Shown here: positions 29,026 to 37,344 of the stretch, piece after piece
Numbering within the stretch: position 1 is the stretch's first letter
Layout of the letters: each line of letters opens with the position of its first letter
DNA from: Flavobacterium sp.
Lineage (GTDB): Bacteria; Bacteroidota; Bacteroidia; Flavobacteriales; Flavobacteriaceae
Direction of reading: 5' to 3'
Assembly: GCF_027533505.1 (NCBI RefSeq)
Contig: NZ_JAPZUB010000029.1
Location: forward strand, 111,725 to 175,724
DNA length: 64,000 bases
Made by a program: the position numbers and the translations under genes
Notes under the pieces: generated by a model
Seen by the model: only the letters and a program-made list of their open reading frames with translations
Told to the model about the DNA's origin: nothing
Database searches by the model: none

Positions 29026-29048
29026 AAGGTCCAAAAGGGCCTTTTTTT
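29026..29048 (+). terminator. tyrS terminator
   Basis: Stem AAGGTCC/GGGCCTT with a 4-nt loop (one T-G pair), then a T run reaching the stop codon of the convergent gene. Confidence 0.75.
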
Positions 29049-30024
29049 ATAGCACCATTAAATTACACCCTCGAATATCCGAATGGTCAAAACGGCCCAG
29101 CACTTCAAAAGATTTATTGGGGTGTTTTTTGCCTAAATCTTGCGTGGCTATAAAGGAACAAGCGTTGTAATTTGCCAAATCGATGACATTGATGCCGCCA
29201 TTTTTTCCGTCGGCAACATACCCGAAAGGATCTTCAGGGTCGCGAATGAGTATTTGCATCCAAGGAGGACATTCAAAGACACCTTCCCCAAACGAATAGG
29301 CTTGTGATAAAAGTTCGGTCATCCCGTATTCAGAATGGATTGTGGGTACTCCAAAACCGGCACATAACATTTGGTGGAGCTCCTCGCGAATCATTTCTTT
29401 TCGACGTCCTTTCATGCCGCCGGTTTCCATAATGATCGTGTTTTTTAATTGGAATGTTTCTTTTTCAATAAGACCCAGTAAAGCATAGGTCACTCCAATT
29501 AAAAGTGTATTTTGTCCCGAGGCCTCCAATGCTTTTAGTTTTTGAATGAGTTCGTCGTAATTATGCAAGTAAAAGCCACTATGTTCGTTTTGCGAACCTT
29601 CAATCAAATCGGCTACCATATAGATTAAAGACGATCCTTCGCGTTCAAGATAGGAGGGAAGCAAAGCAAGTATCGCATAGTCTTCAATGTTTCCATAAAA
29701 GGTGGCAAAGGCTGATCGAAAACTTTGTACATACAATTGGATGTCGGTCACTACATGTTTGCTGGTTTGCATTCCCGTTGTGCCGCTGCTTGTAAAGGTT
29801 ATTTCGGGTGTTTGGGTATTGGAAACGATGGTGTGACTTTTGAAAAACGTTATGGGTAAAAAGGGAATGGCTTCCAACGATTTGACAGCCGTTTTATCCA
29901 CCTGCAGTAAGTCACAAAATTCACGGTATACGATTGTATTGTCGTATTGGTGCCGAAAAACTTTCAGCGCCATTTTTTCAAATTGCTTTGCGTTGGCAAT
30001 ACTAAAAATATCGTATGGATCCAT
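29047..30024 (-). CDS. LuxE/PaaK-type acyl-protein synthetase-like protein
   Basis: 325-residue protein of the LuxE acyl-protein synthetase family within the adenylating-enzyme superfamily. Visible: AIPFLPITFFKSHTI, the phosphate-binding TFTSSGTTGMQTSKHV, METGGMKGRRKEMIREEL and HSEYGMTELLSQAYS. LuxE normally activates a fatty acid for reduction, but no LuxC/LuxD partner is nearby, so the acyl substrate and purpose are unknown. The ATG lies only 4 nt after a TACTTTTG box, suggesting a leaderless mRNA. Confidence 0.85.
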   Translation of the reverse strand: MDPYDIFSIANAKQFEKMALKVFRHQYDNTIVYREFCDLLQVDKTAVKSLEAIPFLPITFFKSHTIVSNTQTPEITFTSSGTTGMQTSKHVVTDIQLYVQSFRSAFATFYGNIEDYAILALLPSYLEREGSSLIYMVADLIEGSQNEHSGFYLHNYDELIQKLKALEASGQNTLLIGVTYALLGLIEKETFQLKNTIIMETGGMKGRRKEMIREELHQMLCAGFGVPTIHSEYGMTELLSQAYSFGEGVFECPPWMQILIRDPEDPFGYVADGKNGGINVIDLANYNACSFIATQDLGKKHPNKSFEVLGRFDHSDIRGCNLMVL

Positions 30025-30028
30025 GCAG

Positions 30029-30036
30029 CAAAAGTA
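30029..30036 (-). promoter_or_regulatory. -7 box TACTTTTG for the LuxE-like gene
   Basis: Exact TAnnTTTG match on the minus strand, with only 4 nt before the ATG at 30024. Confidence 0.6.
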
Positions 30037-30042
30037 GCGAAA

Positions 30043-30071
30043 TAAAAAAGCCCCGACAACTGCCGGGGCTT
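30043..30071 (-). terminator. terminator of the 572-residue T9SS gene
   Basis: Stem AAGCCCCG/CGGGGCTT (30048-30055 with 30064-30071) and a T run on the minus strand, 24 nt after the stop. Confidence 0.85.
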
Positions 30072-30095
30072 GGTTTATAGCGTATCGAATAATGC

Positions 30096-31814
30096 TTATT
30101 CGATGATTAATTTCTTCACAGCCGTAGCGCCGTTTTCAGTAATTTGTACAAAGTAAACTCCTTTGTTCAATCCACTTACGTTAACAGCATCTTGCGTTGT
30201 AGTAGTGATTACTTCTTTTCCAATAAGGTCAAAAACGCGAACGGATTTGGTATCGTTTGCCGCAGTGTTGATATAGAAAATACCGTTTTTCACAGGGTTT
30301 GGATATACCGCTAAACCTTCAATAGCATTGTTATTTACACTCAACAAGTTTGGTGTAACAGAAACACGTAATTCATCAACGGTGATTACTGGAGTCAATG
30401 CATCTGAGTCTTGACGGAATAAGAATCCTCCCAAAGTGGTAATCGCGGCAGTTGGCGTATCGGTTAACGCAGGAGCTTGTGTGCCGTCAAAACCAGCAAC
30501 TGTTGGGTTAACCCATAATTTCCAAGTATTCCCTACAAAGTCATACGCTACCACTACAAACAATACATCGTTAAGGTTGTAGGTGGCTGTTGTATAGTTG
30601 GTGGTTGACGTTCCTGAAGTTAATCCTAATTGGTAGGTAGTCCCCGTTCTTTTAATAAAAATACGGCCTCTAAAGTTTGTAGCGCTTCCATCGGTAATAA
30701 TAGCAAAAGCCGTTTCAGAAGGATCTGTAGTCGCTGCAAAATCTGTTACTTTCATGATGAAAGAAGCATACAATGCACTTTCAGTAACTGTAGTGGCAGT
30801 GAATCTTTTGTGTAATTCTTTACCCGCACCGTTCAAACCAGCGGCATTACCATTGGAGGTAAGTCCGGCATAGGTTAAATTATCAGCAATAGCCAATACA
30901 TCGTCTCCAGTGTTAGCATTTGCCCAAAATTGTGTAGCACCTAATGAACTTCCAACCGGATAATCCATACTGTCGTATAGCGGCAATCCACTTACAGGTT
31001 TACAGTCTGGTGCTGTGATGGTTACTGTGTACGAACAGTTGTTGCGAACCAACGTCACGGTAGCTCCTGTTCCTTCAGGAATACCTGTAACGGTAATATT
31101 TCCGTCAGCAATACTTCCAGGGTTGTCTCCTCCAACAGTACCTACAGTTGAAGTCACGGTGTAAGCACCGCCGCCGCCGCCAGAAAAAGGAATCGTAGCT
31201 GTGTAGGTATCGATTGCAAATGTAGTCGCATCACAAGCCGTGGTAGGAGTTCCAGGTACAACAGTACAAGTTGGATCAAAACTAAAGACGCGCACATCAT
31301 CCAAACGGAATTGTGCAGTTGTCGTAGTTTGTGTAAAACGGATACGTAAATTAGTAGTACTTGGGATACCTGTAGTAATGGTCACTAAAGCCCAGTTTGC
31401 CGTTCCAGCTCCCGTAGGACGTGAATACGTTAGCGGAGTATAGGTTGTTCCATCTGTACTTACTTCAATGGTTAATTCATTATTAGCACCTGTAGTACTT
31501 TTGTATTGGCCAAAACTTAATTGTAACGTAGAGGTGTTAAAAGCGGAGGTGTTGATTCCTTCAATTAAGAAATCTCTACCTGCAGTATTGGTAAAAAACA
31601 CATTACCACCACCTGAAGCTCCAGTATACCCTGAAGAAACCGTGGTAGCACGTATATCAGCAGTACCCGAGTACACAATCGGAGCTGCATTTTGGAATAC
31701 GTTCGTAGCAATAGGGGTTGTTGCTGATGGAGTTCCCATGTTTTCACTGTAGATGGTTTGCGCCATCATAGTTACTCCTGTCAGCATAAAAAGCATGAAG
31801 TAAATTTTTTTCAT
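30096..31814 (-). CDS. secreted protein with T9SS type A sorting domain
   Basis: 572 residues, a predicted type IX secretion cargo. Signal peptide MKKIYFMLFMLTGVTMMAQ. An N-terminal jelly-roll-like module follows (about 20-180, ending FRLDDVRVFSFDP). A Ser/Thr/Gly-rich middle with PFSGGGGGAYTVTS and a second LamG-like or concanavalin-like module (about 285-490) come next. Last is the sorting domain starting near GLAVYPNPVKNG and ending GVYFVQITENGATAVKKLII. No catalytic motif was recognised, so binding or adhesion is more likely than hydrolysis. Codon use and composition are typical of secreted proteins. Monocistronic with its own promoter and terminator. Confidence 0.85.
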   Translation of the reverse strand: MKKIYFMLFMLTGVTMMAQTIYSENMGTPSATTPIATNVFQNAAPIVYSGTADIRATTVSSGYTGASGGGNVFFTNTAGRDFLIEGINTSAFNTSTLQLSFGQYKSTTGANNELTIEVSTDGTTYTPLTYSRPTGAGTANWALVTITTGIPSTTNLRIRFTQTTTTAQFRLDDVRVFSFDPTCTVVPGTPTTACDATTFAIDTYTATIPFSGGGGGAYTVTSTVGTVGGDNPGSIADGNITVTGIPEGTGATVTLVRNNCSYTVTITAPDCKPVSGLPLYDSMDYPVGSSLGATQFWANANTGDDVLAIADNLTYAGLTSNGNAAGLNGAGKELHKRFTATTVTESALYASFIMKVTDFAATTDPSETAFAIITDGSATNFRGRIFIKRTGTTYQLGLTSGTSTTNYTTATYNLNDVLFVVVAYDFVGNTWKLWVNPTVAGFDGTQAPALTDTPTAAITTLGGFLFRQDSDALTPVITVDELRVSVTPNLLSVNNNAIEGLAVYPNPVKNGIFYINTAANDTKSVRVFDLIGKEVITTTTQDAVNVSGLNKGVYFVQITENGATAVKKLIIE

Positions 31815-31838
31815 ATTGAAATTATTAAATTAAGCACA

Positions 31839-31846
31839 CAAAGATA
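31839..31846 (-). promoter_or_regulatory. -7 box TATCTTTG
   Basis: Exact TAnnTTTG match on the minus strand, 24 nt before the ATG of the 572-residue T9SS gene. Confidence 0.6.
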
Positions 31847-31907
31847 GGGACTATTTTCAGAACTAAAAAAAGCCTAAGTTAAAAAATGGTAAAATCAAAA
31901 AGTTTAA

Positions 31908-32240
31908 CTATCTGACAATAAGTTTTCTAGTTGCAGAGGCCTCGCCTTCTTCAATTTTGATGAAATACACACCAGGTTGCAGTGTCGATAAGTTTAATTC
32001 GCGCGAAGATAAAACGGTCTGGAAGACTTTTTTACCCAAAACATCATAAATGGTGATGTTCTTTTCTTCATTAGCGCGTGTCGTGATGTAGAGTTTACCT
32101 CCTGTTACGGGGTTAGGATAAAAGCTAAGTCCCTCGATAGAATTGCTTTCTTTCAAGGTGTTTCGGGTGTCTTGAGCTGCTACAGAAACTGTGCTCAACA
32201 CCAGAAAAAAGAGTATACTATAGAAGTAATTTTTGCTCAT
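31908..32240 (-). CDS. minimal T9SS protein: signal peptide plus sorting domain only
   Basis: 110 residues. The signal peptide covers about 1-22 (ending VSVAAQ), then about 12 linker residues, then a complete type A sorting domain (GLSFYPNPVTGGKLYI to GVYFIKIEEGEASATRKLIV). There is no room for any cargo domain. It could be a decoy, a surface-anchored peptide or the remnant of a longer cargo gene. Its promoter is intact, which argues against simple decay. Confidence 0.8.
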   Translation of the reverse strand: MSKNYFYSILFFLVLSTVSVAAQDTRNTLKESNSIEGLSFYPNPVTGGKLYITTRANEEKNITIYDVLGKKVFQTVLSSRELNLSTLQPGVYFIKIEEGEASATRKLIVR

Positions 32241-32258
32241 GCGTAATTATCCTTATCA

Positions 32259-32266
32259 CAAATGTA
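32259..32266 (-). promoter_or_regulatory. -7 box TACATTTG
   Basis: Exact TAnnTTTG match on the minus strand, 18 nt before the ATG of the minimal T9SS gene. Confidence 0.6.
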
Positions 32267-32309
32267 GCATTTTAATTTCAAATTCAATGCCAAACCTCGT
32301 AAAAAAAGA

Positions 32310-32876
32310 TTACAATGCAGATTTAGTTTCCCATTTTCGGGTTTGTGTATTGTAAAACGTGTGGTCGTCGGGAAATTCTATGTAAAAATCCTCTCCCGAA
32401 TTTTTGGTGAAATACGGTGATAAATCTTCCCCTTGAATGTAATCCATAAATAGCACTTCTGTTTTTTTGTGAAGTTCGGGTTCCACCATTTTCCAGGTTC
32501 GTGCGGCCTCCTCATAAAAGGTAATCGTACCTTTTTTATCTTTTTTTAGCTTGCCTAAAGTGGCTACTCTTTTGATGGTAAGACTGGGGGCTAGTTTGGT
32601 AATTGCAAAATATTCCGAAGAATCTGGGGCTTTGTAATAAAATAGCAGATGGGCCTCCTTCGCTTTTTGTTGGTAGTAGCTATTGTAAATCGTGTCAAAT
32701 TTAGTTTCATGACGTACTTTTTCAGAAGGTAATTTTTCAAAATAGCGTACTATTTCATATTTAAATTGTGCTTGTTTCTCTTTGGAAAGTTGGGCATTCG
32801 GGTCGATGGTGTAAGATGCGTTTGAGCAACTTCCCAATAAAAGTATACCACACAGCCCTGCAATAATTTTTTTCAT
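32310..32876 (-). CDS. hypothetical lipoprotein
   Basis: 188 residues from the ATG at 32876. Lipoprotein signal KKIIAGLCGILLLGSC (lipobox LLGSC). The mature part is hydrophilic, with EIVRYFEKLPSEKVRHETKF and a C-terminal YIEFPDDHTFYNTQTRKW. I do not recognise the family and no catalytic pattern is seen. A longer upstream start is less likely because the residues before MKKIIAG would spoil the signal peptide. Confidence 0.7.
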   Translation of the reverse strand: MKKIIAGLCGILLLGSCSNASYTIDPNAQLSKEKQAQFKYEIVRYFEKLPSEKVRHETKFDTIYNSYYQQKAKEAHLLFYYKAPDSSEYFAITKLAPSLTIKRVATLGKLKKDKKGTITFYEEAARTWKMVEPELHKKTEVLFMDYIQGEDLSPYFTKNSGEDFYIEFPDDHTFYNTQTRKWETKSAL

Positions 32877-32892
32877 AACATTTTGGAATAAG

Positions 32893-32922
32893 AAAGAGCT
32901 TAACATTACTGCTAAGCTCTTT
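32893..32922 (-). terminator. terminator of the TonB-receptor/lipoprotein operon
   Basis: Ten-base-pair stem AAAGAGCTTA/TAAGCTCTTT (32893-32902 with 32913-32922), 20 nt after the stop of the 458-residue lipoprotein. The T run after it is weak. Confidence 0.65.
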
Positions 32923-32942
32923 ACAAAAATAAACTTTATCTC

Positions 32943-34319
32943 TTAGTATGTTTTACTGTTGGGTAAAAACTCAGCCCAACCGTCTGTCCAGTCCGTAGCA
33001 CCGAAAGCACCACGATAGGTTGTAGCCGTAAACCACGTGTTTAACGTAGCGTCGGTAAATTCAGCCCCTGAGGCTAATAAACCTGTTGTTACCGCAAAGT
33101 TTGGATTGGCCGCATAGTTTGACGTTACATTGCTGCCAAAAGCCAAATTCGTGTTTAATCCTAATACGGCAAATTGATCTTCAATAGCCGCTGTAATTGT
33201 GGTATTGGTAGCTTCAAACCACGATTGGATGTTTGCAACCGTAGCGGTCATTCCTGTACCGACAGCGTACGTTGTGTTTGGAGCCACAAGAATATTCTTG
33301 ATTAATTTTCCAGTACCCGCGGCATAATTATCATAAACCGATTGTTGATTCATACGTAATCCACGTGGATACCCGATGAATACGGAGTTGGCGATAGTAG
33401 CCGCCGTTCTTCTGCGTAAGTCAATAGAGTGTTGATAGTTGGCATTGATCGATTGCGCATTCGTCGCTCTTGGTCCGATACAAGTAAAGTTTGAAAACAC
33501 CCCAGTAGTTAATAAAGTAGTCACATTATCGTTTGGTCCGTTGTCACACTCAAAAGAGTTTGACCCTGATTGATCAGCAAAACTTGGGTAACGCACTTCC
33601 AAACCAAATTGGTTTTTCCCTGAGTATCCGAAATCCACATCAAAACTATCATCCCAGTTCGCAAATGAGATCAAATATTTTCCGTTTACAGTTCCACCAA
33701 ACCACTCAAAACCGTCGTCACCTCCGTAAGAAACTTGACAATATTCGATTTGTGTTCCTGTACCAACCGCTCCTAAAGTAATCGAGTTGGTTTCATTGTT
33801 GGGTGTTAATTCAATTCCAGCATATTCTACACGAACATGAACTAACGCTCCAGAATCGTCGGCTGCATTGGTTCCGCCATAGGTTACAGCAGGATTAATC
33901 CCTTCAATTTCTGGATTTACTTGGTTCACAGGTGCATTTCCTAAAATGATCAAACCACCCCAGTCCCCACGGTCTCTAGAACCCGCCGGTAAGTTAGACG
34001 TCATCACAATCGGCTCAGACGCTGTTCCAACGGCTTCGATGCGTCCTCCTTTATCAATAATCAATGTTCCTTTGGTTGCCTTATCTCCTTTGATAATAGT
34101 TCCAGGCTCAATGGTTAATACATTTCCGCTGCGTACAAACGTTTGACCTTTGATCAAATATTGGTTGTTTTTTGATAAAGTTCGGGACTCAAGATTTCCC
34201 TCCAAAATAACCACAGAGCTTCCTCCGCCGTTATTGTTGTTGTCGTCATCACCACCACAACTCGTCAAAGTCACGGCTGCAAGTAAAAGACCTTTGAATA
34301 GAATTTTGTTGATTTTCAT
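32943..34319 (-). CDS. outer-membrane lipoprotein with beta-helix-like fold, TonB-receptor partner
   Basis: 458 residues. Lipoprotein signal MKINKILFKGLLLAAVTLTSC, followed by an acidic/Asn/Gly linker (GGDDDNNNNGGG) typical of surface-exposed Bacteroidetes lipoproteins. The rest has repeating strand-turn sequence (LTIEPGTIIKGDKATKGTLI, RDRGDWGGLIILGNAPVN), suggesting a right-handed beta-helix. It follows the TonB-dependent receptor by 23 nt, so the two probably work together at the outer membrane. The ligand is unknown; the neighbouring PhoB/PhoR-like system makes a phosphate-containing compound a reasonable guess. Confidence 0.8.
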   Translation of the reverse strand: MKINKILFKGLLLAAVTLTSCGGDDDNNNNGGGSSVVILEGNLESRTLSKNNQYLIKGQTFVRSGNVLTIEPGTIIKGDKATKGTLIIDKGGRIEAVGTASEPIVMTSNLPAGSRDRGDWGGLIILGNAPVNQVNPEIEGINPAVTYGGTNAADDSGALVHVRVEYAGIELTPNNETNSITLGAVGTGTQIEYCQVSYGGDDGFEWFGGTVNGKYLISFANWDDSFDVDFGYSGKNQFGLEVRYPSFADQSGSNSFECDNGPNDNVTTLLTTGVFSNFTCIGPRATNAQSINANYQHSIDLRRRTAATIANSVFIGYPRGLRMNQQSVYDNYAAGTGKLIKNILVAPNTTYAVGTGMTATVANIQSWFEATNTTITAAIEDQFAVLGLNTNLAFGSNVTSNYAANPNFAVTTGLLASGAEFTDATLNTWFTATTYRGAFGATDWTDGWAEFLPNSKTY

Positions 34320-34342
34320 AAAAGTTAAATTAAGTTATGTTG

Positions 34343-37150
34343 TTAAAATTTATACGTTACATTGAAGGTGTACAGTACGCCTGTTCGGTGCACAAACACG
34401 GGGTCGTCACTATTGTTGATTTTATTGTCTACATTTGAATCTTGGAAAAATTGAAACTTCTCGTTCAAGATGTTGGATAAGCCCAGTTTGTAGGTTGTCT
34501 TTTTGAAAGTTTTAGCAATGGTGAAATCCATCTGGTTACGCGCAATTTCATAAATAGTAGGGAAAATTTCACCCCCAACCGCATAGATTCGATCGCCGAA
34601 ACGGTTGTAAATTAAATTACCACTCCAGCCATTTTCTTTGTTATCATATCCAAGCGCCGCATTGATTACATAAGGCGATTGGCCTTGCAAGGCACGGGTA
34701 CGATCTTGTGCTAAAGCTCGGTTACCTAAGTCAACTTCCGAGAAAATGTAGGATGCATTTAAGTTGATGGATAAATCAGAGAAAAATCCGTTTTTGAATA
34801 CTTCTTTGAAGGATTTTCTAACTTCCAACTCGGCCCCATAAAGCATCGCCGAATCCGAATTACTATAGCGCATTCTTCGTTGCTGACTCACTACAGGAAG
34901 AATAAATTCGATCGGGTTGTCAAAACGTTTGTAAAAAACACCCAAACTAGCTGTTTCCCCTTTGGTGGGATAAAACTCATAACGCAAATCAAAGTTGTCT
35001 ATCGTAGCAGTGGTTAAGCTGCTGTTTCCATCCACTTCGGTATCTTCTTGGAAGTCGTAAAATAAGAAAGGTGCAATTTCACGAAACTCCGGACGGTTTA
35101 CAGTACGGCTGTAGGCAACACGCATTACATTTTTGTCGTTTAAGGTATAGCTCACGTTGAAAGAGGGTAAAACAGAGGTAATGGGTTGTTGTACTAACAA
35201 AGGCGTAATTCCCTGAAAACCATCGACTTCTAAACGGTTGTGCTCTACACGTACACCTCCTGTGATTAAGAATTTTTGAATGGGAAATTCACCGTATACA
35301 TATCCTGCGCCCAGTAAATTATTGGCTTTGTAAGAGTCACTCAAGTTGGACCCTTCTCTTAAAACCCACCCGTTGGAAGCGGTAACATTGGCAGGACTGA
35401 AAATTTCGGTTAAGGGCAAATTGATTAACTCTTCTTTGCGCTCTTGGCCTACGTTACCAGGAATCAAATACGAGAAATAACGTGCGCTAAAGTCACGCGT
35501 TTTGTAATCTCCAAAGAAACCCGCTTTTAAAAGGATGGTAGAGGCTTCGGATTTACTTGATTTATTTTCAATTTTAAAATCATAGTCCACGCCAGCGTTT
35601 ACGGAGGTTTCATTTAATTCTGAATAGAAGCGACCGGTGTCAAATGGGTTTGAACTTGGTGGGTCAATCATCGTAAAGTTCGCTGTGGTACTGTTTATGT
35701 TACGGAAAGTTCTAAAGCGACGTAAATCGGGTAAAATGTCTTTAATTAAGTTTCCACCTAATACCCAATTGACGGTGTTTCGGTCATTGATTTTGTGTTC
35801 TCCATTGAATTGTGAGGTCAAAATGCGACGTCCTGAGTACCCAAATTCGTAGTTATTTAACAACTGACCGGGTCGTTGATCAAAGTCAAAACCACTTCGT
35901 AACGTAGTAAAGTTTTCACCGATTTGATTGAATAGGTTTTTGAACGTGATTTTGTTTTTTGCATTGTAACGGTAAAACCAGTTGGAAAGCACCGACAAAC
36001 GCACTTCATTGGAATAATAACGGTCGTCAAAGTCACGTTGCTGCTGCGGTGTATTGGTTTGTCCCGTAAAATCGTTGATAAAGGTGTTTACCGACTTATT
36101 GTAGTTTTGAAAACTATTGGAGTACGAAATCATATTGATTGTTCTCAAATTCTTGCTTTCGTCTTTTAATTTAATTTTTCGACCCAAACTGAAGCTGATA
36201 CCCGTATTGAAAAAAGCTGTACCGCGTTCAGGGTTGAAGTTGTTAGGCAATTGATTGGCGTAACGAACACTTTCGCTGTTGATGTTCAAAACATCACGGT
36301 TGGTTGGGAAGCCGTTAGGCAATTGACGGAATCCATCATCCATACCCAAAATATCGGTTGCCGAACCTTCTGTTTGCCAATAGTCTTCTAGTGTGGTATT
36401 GCCACGGAATCCAAGGCTTGAGGAAACTTGTGTAAAATCAGAGAAGTTCTCCGTAGTAGTCACACTAATCAACCCACCGGAGAAGTCTCCCGGTAAATAA
36501 GCCGCTCCCGATTTCCCAATGGTCATTTTTTCTAACGTACTTACGGGTAAAAGGTCGAAAGAAAACGTTCGGCGATCTACCTCGGTGCTCGGTGCCAAGG
36601 CTCCATTAATCAATACATTGTTATAGCGCTCACTTAACCCGCGTACCATGACGAATTTACCATCATTAATGGTAACGCCCGGCACCCGTTGAATAGCTTG
36701 CGCCGCATTTCCATCGGTTCCTTTACTCATTTGTTCGGCCGAAATCGCACTGATAACTTGTTTGGCTTTTTTTGTTTCAAGAAGTACTGCCGATTCGGTA
36801 TTTTTTCGTCTGCTGGTGGTGATCACTACGTCTTCCAATTTGTAGCTTCCTGAACCTAGCGTTTTGTTGATGGTAATGGTTTCCCCCGCTTTAAGTGTTA
36901 CTTTCTCTTCGATGGTTTCATACCCCACAAAACTGAAAACTAAAGTGTAGGTTCCGGGTTCAACTTTTAATTGGTATTTTCCTTTTTCATCGGTGGTTAC
37001 ACTGTTTGTTGTCCCCTTTACGACAACATTGGCAAAAGGTAGTGGTGCATTTTTTGCATCTTTGTCAGAAATTGTTCCGTTTACTGTACCTTTTTGTGCC
37101 TGAGCAAAATGGGTTAAAAAAATTAGAAATAATAATAATTTTATCTTCAT
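34343..37150 (-). CDS. TonB-dependent receptor with carboxypeptidase-like regulatory domain
   Basis: 935-residue outer-membrane receptor. Signal peptide MKIKLLLFLIFLTHFAQAQ, then a CarboxypepD_reg-like domain (about 20-105, GTVNGTISDKDAKNAPLPFA). The plug domain follows (AISAEQMSKGTDGNAAQAIQ, RVPGVTINDGKFVMVRGLSE) and then a beta-barrel ending TFNVTYKF with the terminal phenylalanine. It takes up a ligand using TonB energy. It leads a two-gene operon and is divergent from the response regulator; the shared region carries TTAAC direct repeats at 37237-37271, which would place it under that regulator. Confidence 0.92.
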   Translation of the reverse strand: MKIKLLLFLIFLTHFAQAQKGTVNGTISDKDAKNAPLPFANVVVKGTTNSVTTDEKGKYQLKVEPGTYTLVFSFVGYETIEEKVTLKAGETITINKTLGSGSYKLEDVVITTSRRKNTESAVLLETKKAKQVISAISAEQMSKGTDGNAAQAIQRVPGVTINDGKFVMVRGLSERYNNVLINGALAPSTEVDRRTFSFDLLPVSTLEKMTIGKSGAAYLPGDFSGGLISVTTTENFSDFTQVSSSLGFRGNTTLEDYWQTEGSATDILGMDDGFRQLPNGFPTNRDVLNINSESVRYANQLPNNFNPERGTAFFNTGISFSLGRKIKLKDESKNLRTINMISYSNSFQNYNKSVNTFINDFTGQTNTPQQQRDFDDRYYSNEVRLSVLSNWFYRYNAKNKITFKNLFNQIGENFTTLRSGFDFDQRPGQLLNNYEFGYSGRRILTSQFNGEHKINDRNTVNWVLGGNLIKDILPDLRRFRTFRNINSTTANFTMIDPPSSNPFDTGRFYSELNETSVNAGVDYDFKIENKSSKSEASTILLKAGFFGDYKTRDFSARYFSYLIPGNVGQERKEELINLPLTEIFSPANVTASNGWVLREGSNLSDSYKANNLLGAGYVYGEFPIQKFLITGGVRVEHNRLEVDGFQGITPLLVQQPITSVLPSFNVSYTLNDKNVMRVAYSRTVNRPEFREIAPFLFYDFQEDTEVDGNSSLTTATIDNFDLRYEFYPTKGETASLGVFYKRFDNPIEFILPVVSQQRRMRYSNSDSAMLYGAELEVRKSFKEVFKNGFFSDLSINLNASYIFSEVDLGNRALAQDRTRALQGQSPYVINAALGYDNKENGWSGNLIYNRFGDRIYAVGGEIFPTIYEIARNQMDFTIAKTFKKTTYKLGLSNILNEKFQFFQDSNVDNKINNSDDPVFVHRTGVLYTFNVTYKF

Positions 37151-37236
37151 TATGGTTTGATTTATTTTCGAGGCAAAGAACGTTTCGTTTTGTAAAGTTC
37201 AGGTTACTCCTAATTTATCTTTAGGTTGGCTAAACA

Positions 37237-37271
37237 TTAACCGAATGTTAACAAATTAAATTACTGTTAAC
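37237..37271. promoter_or_regulatory. candidate PhoB-like operator: 11-bp-spaced TTAAC repeats
   Basis: Half-sites TTAAC at 37237, TTAAC at 37248, TTAAA at 37256 and TTAAC at 37267 form two pairs, each with an 11-bp period, the spacing used by OmpR/PhoB-family dimers. The site lies between the divergent TonB receptor and phoB-like genes. A near-consensus TATCTTTA at 37308-37315 follows it on the regulator side. Confidence 0.5.
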
Positions 37272-37344
37272 TCATTTTGAGGGTATTCCATCCGTAGGAT
37301 TATGTACTATCTTTACCCAATAAATTTTTGCGTAACTTTACGTT

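Noticed and set aside
30029..30036. a later start for the LuxE-like gene to give a longer leader
   Set aside because: The next methionine (codon 18) would cut into the conserved N-terminal helix; the first ATG is retained despite the 4-nt gap.
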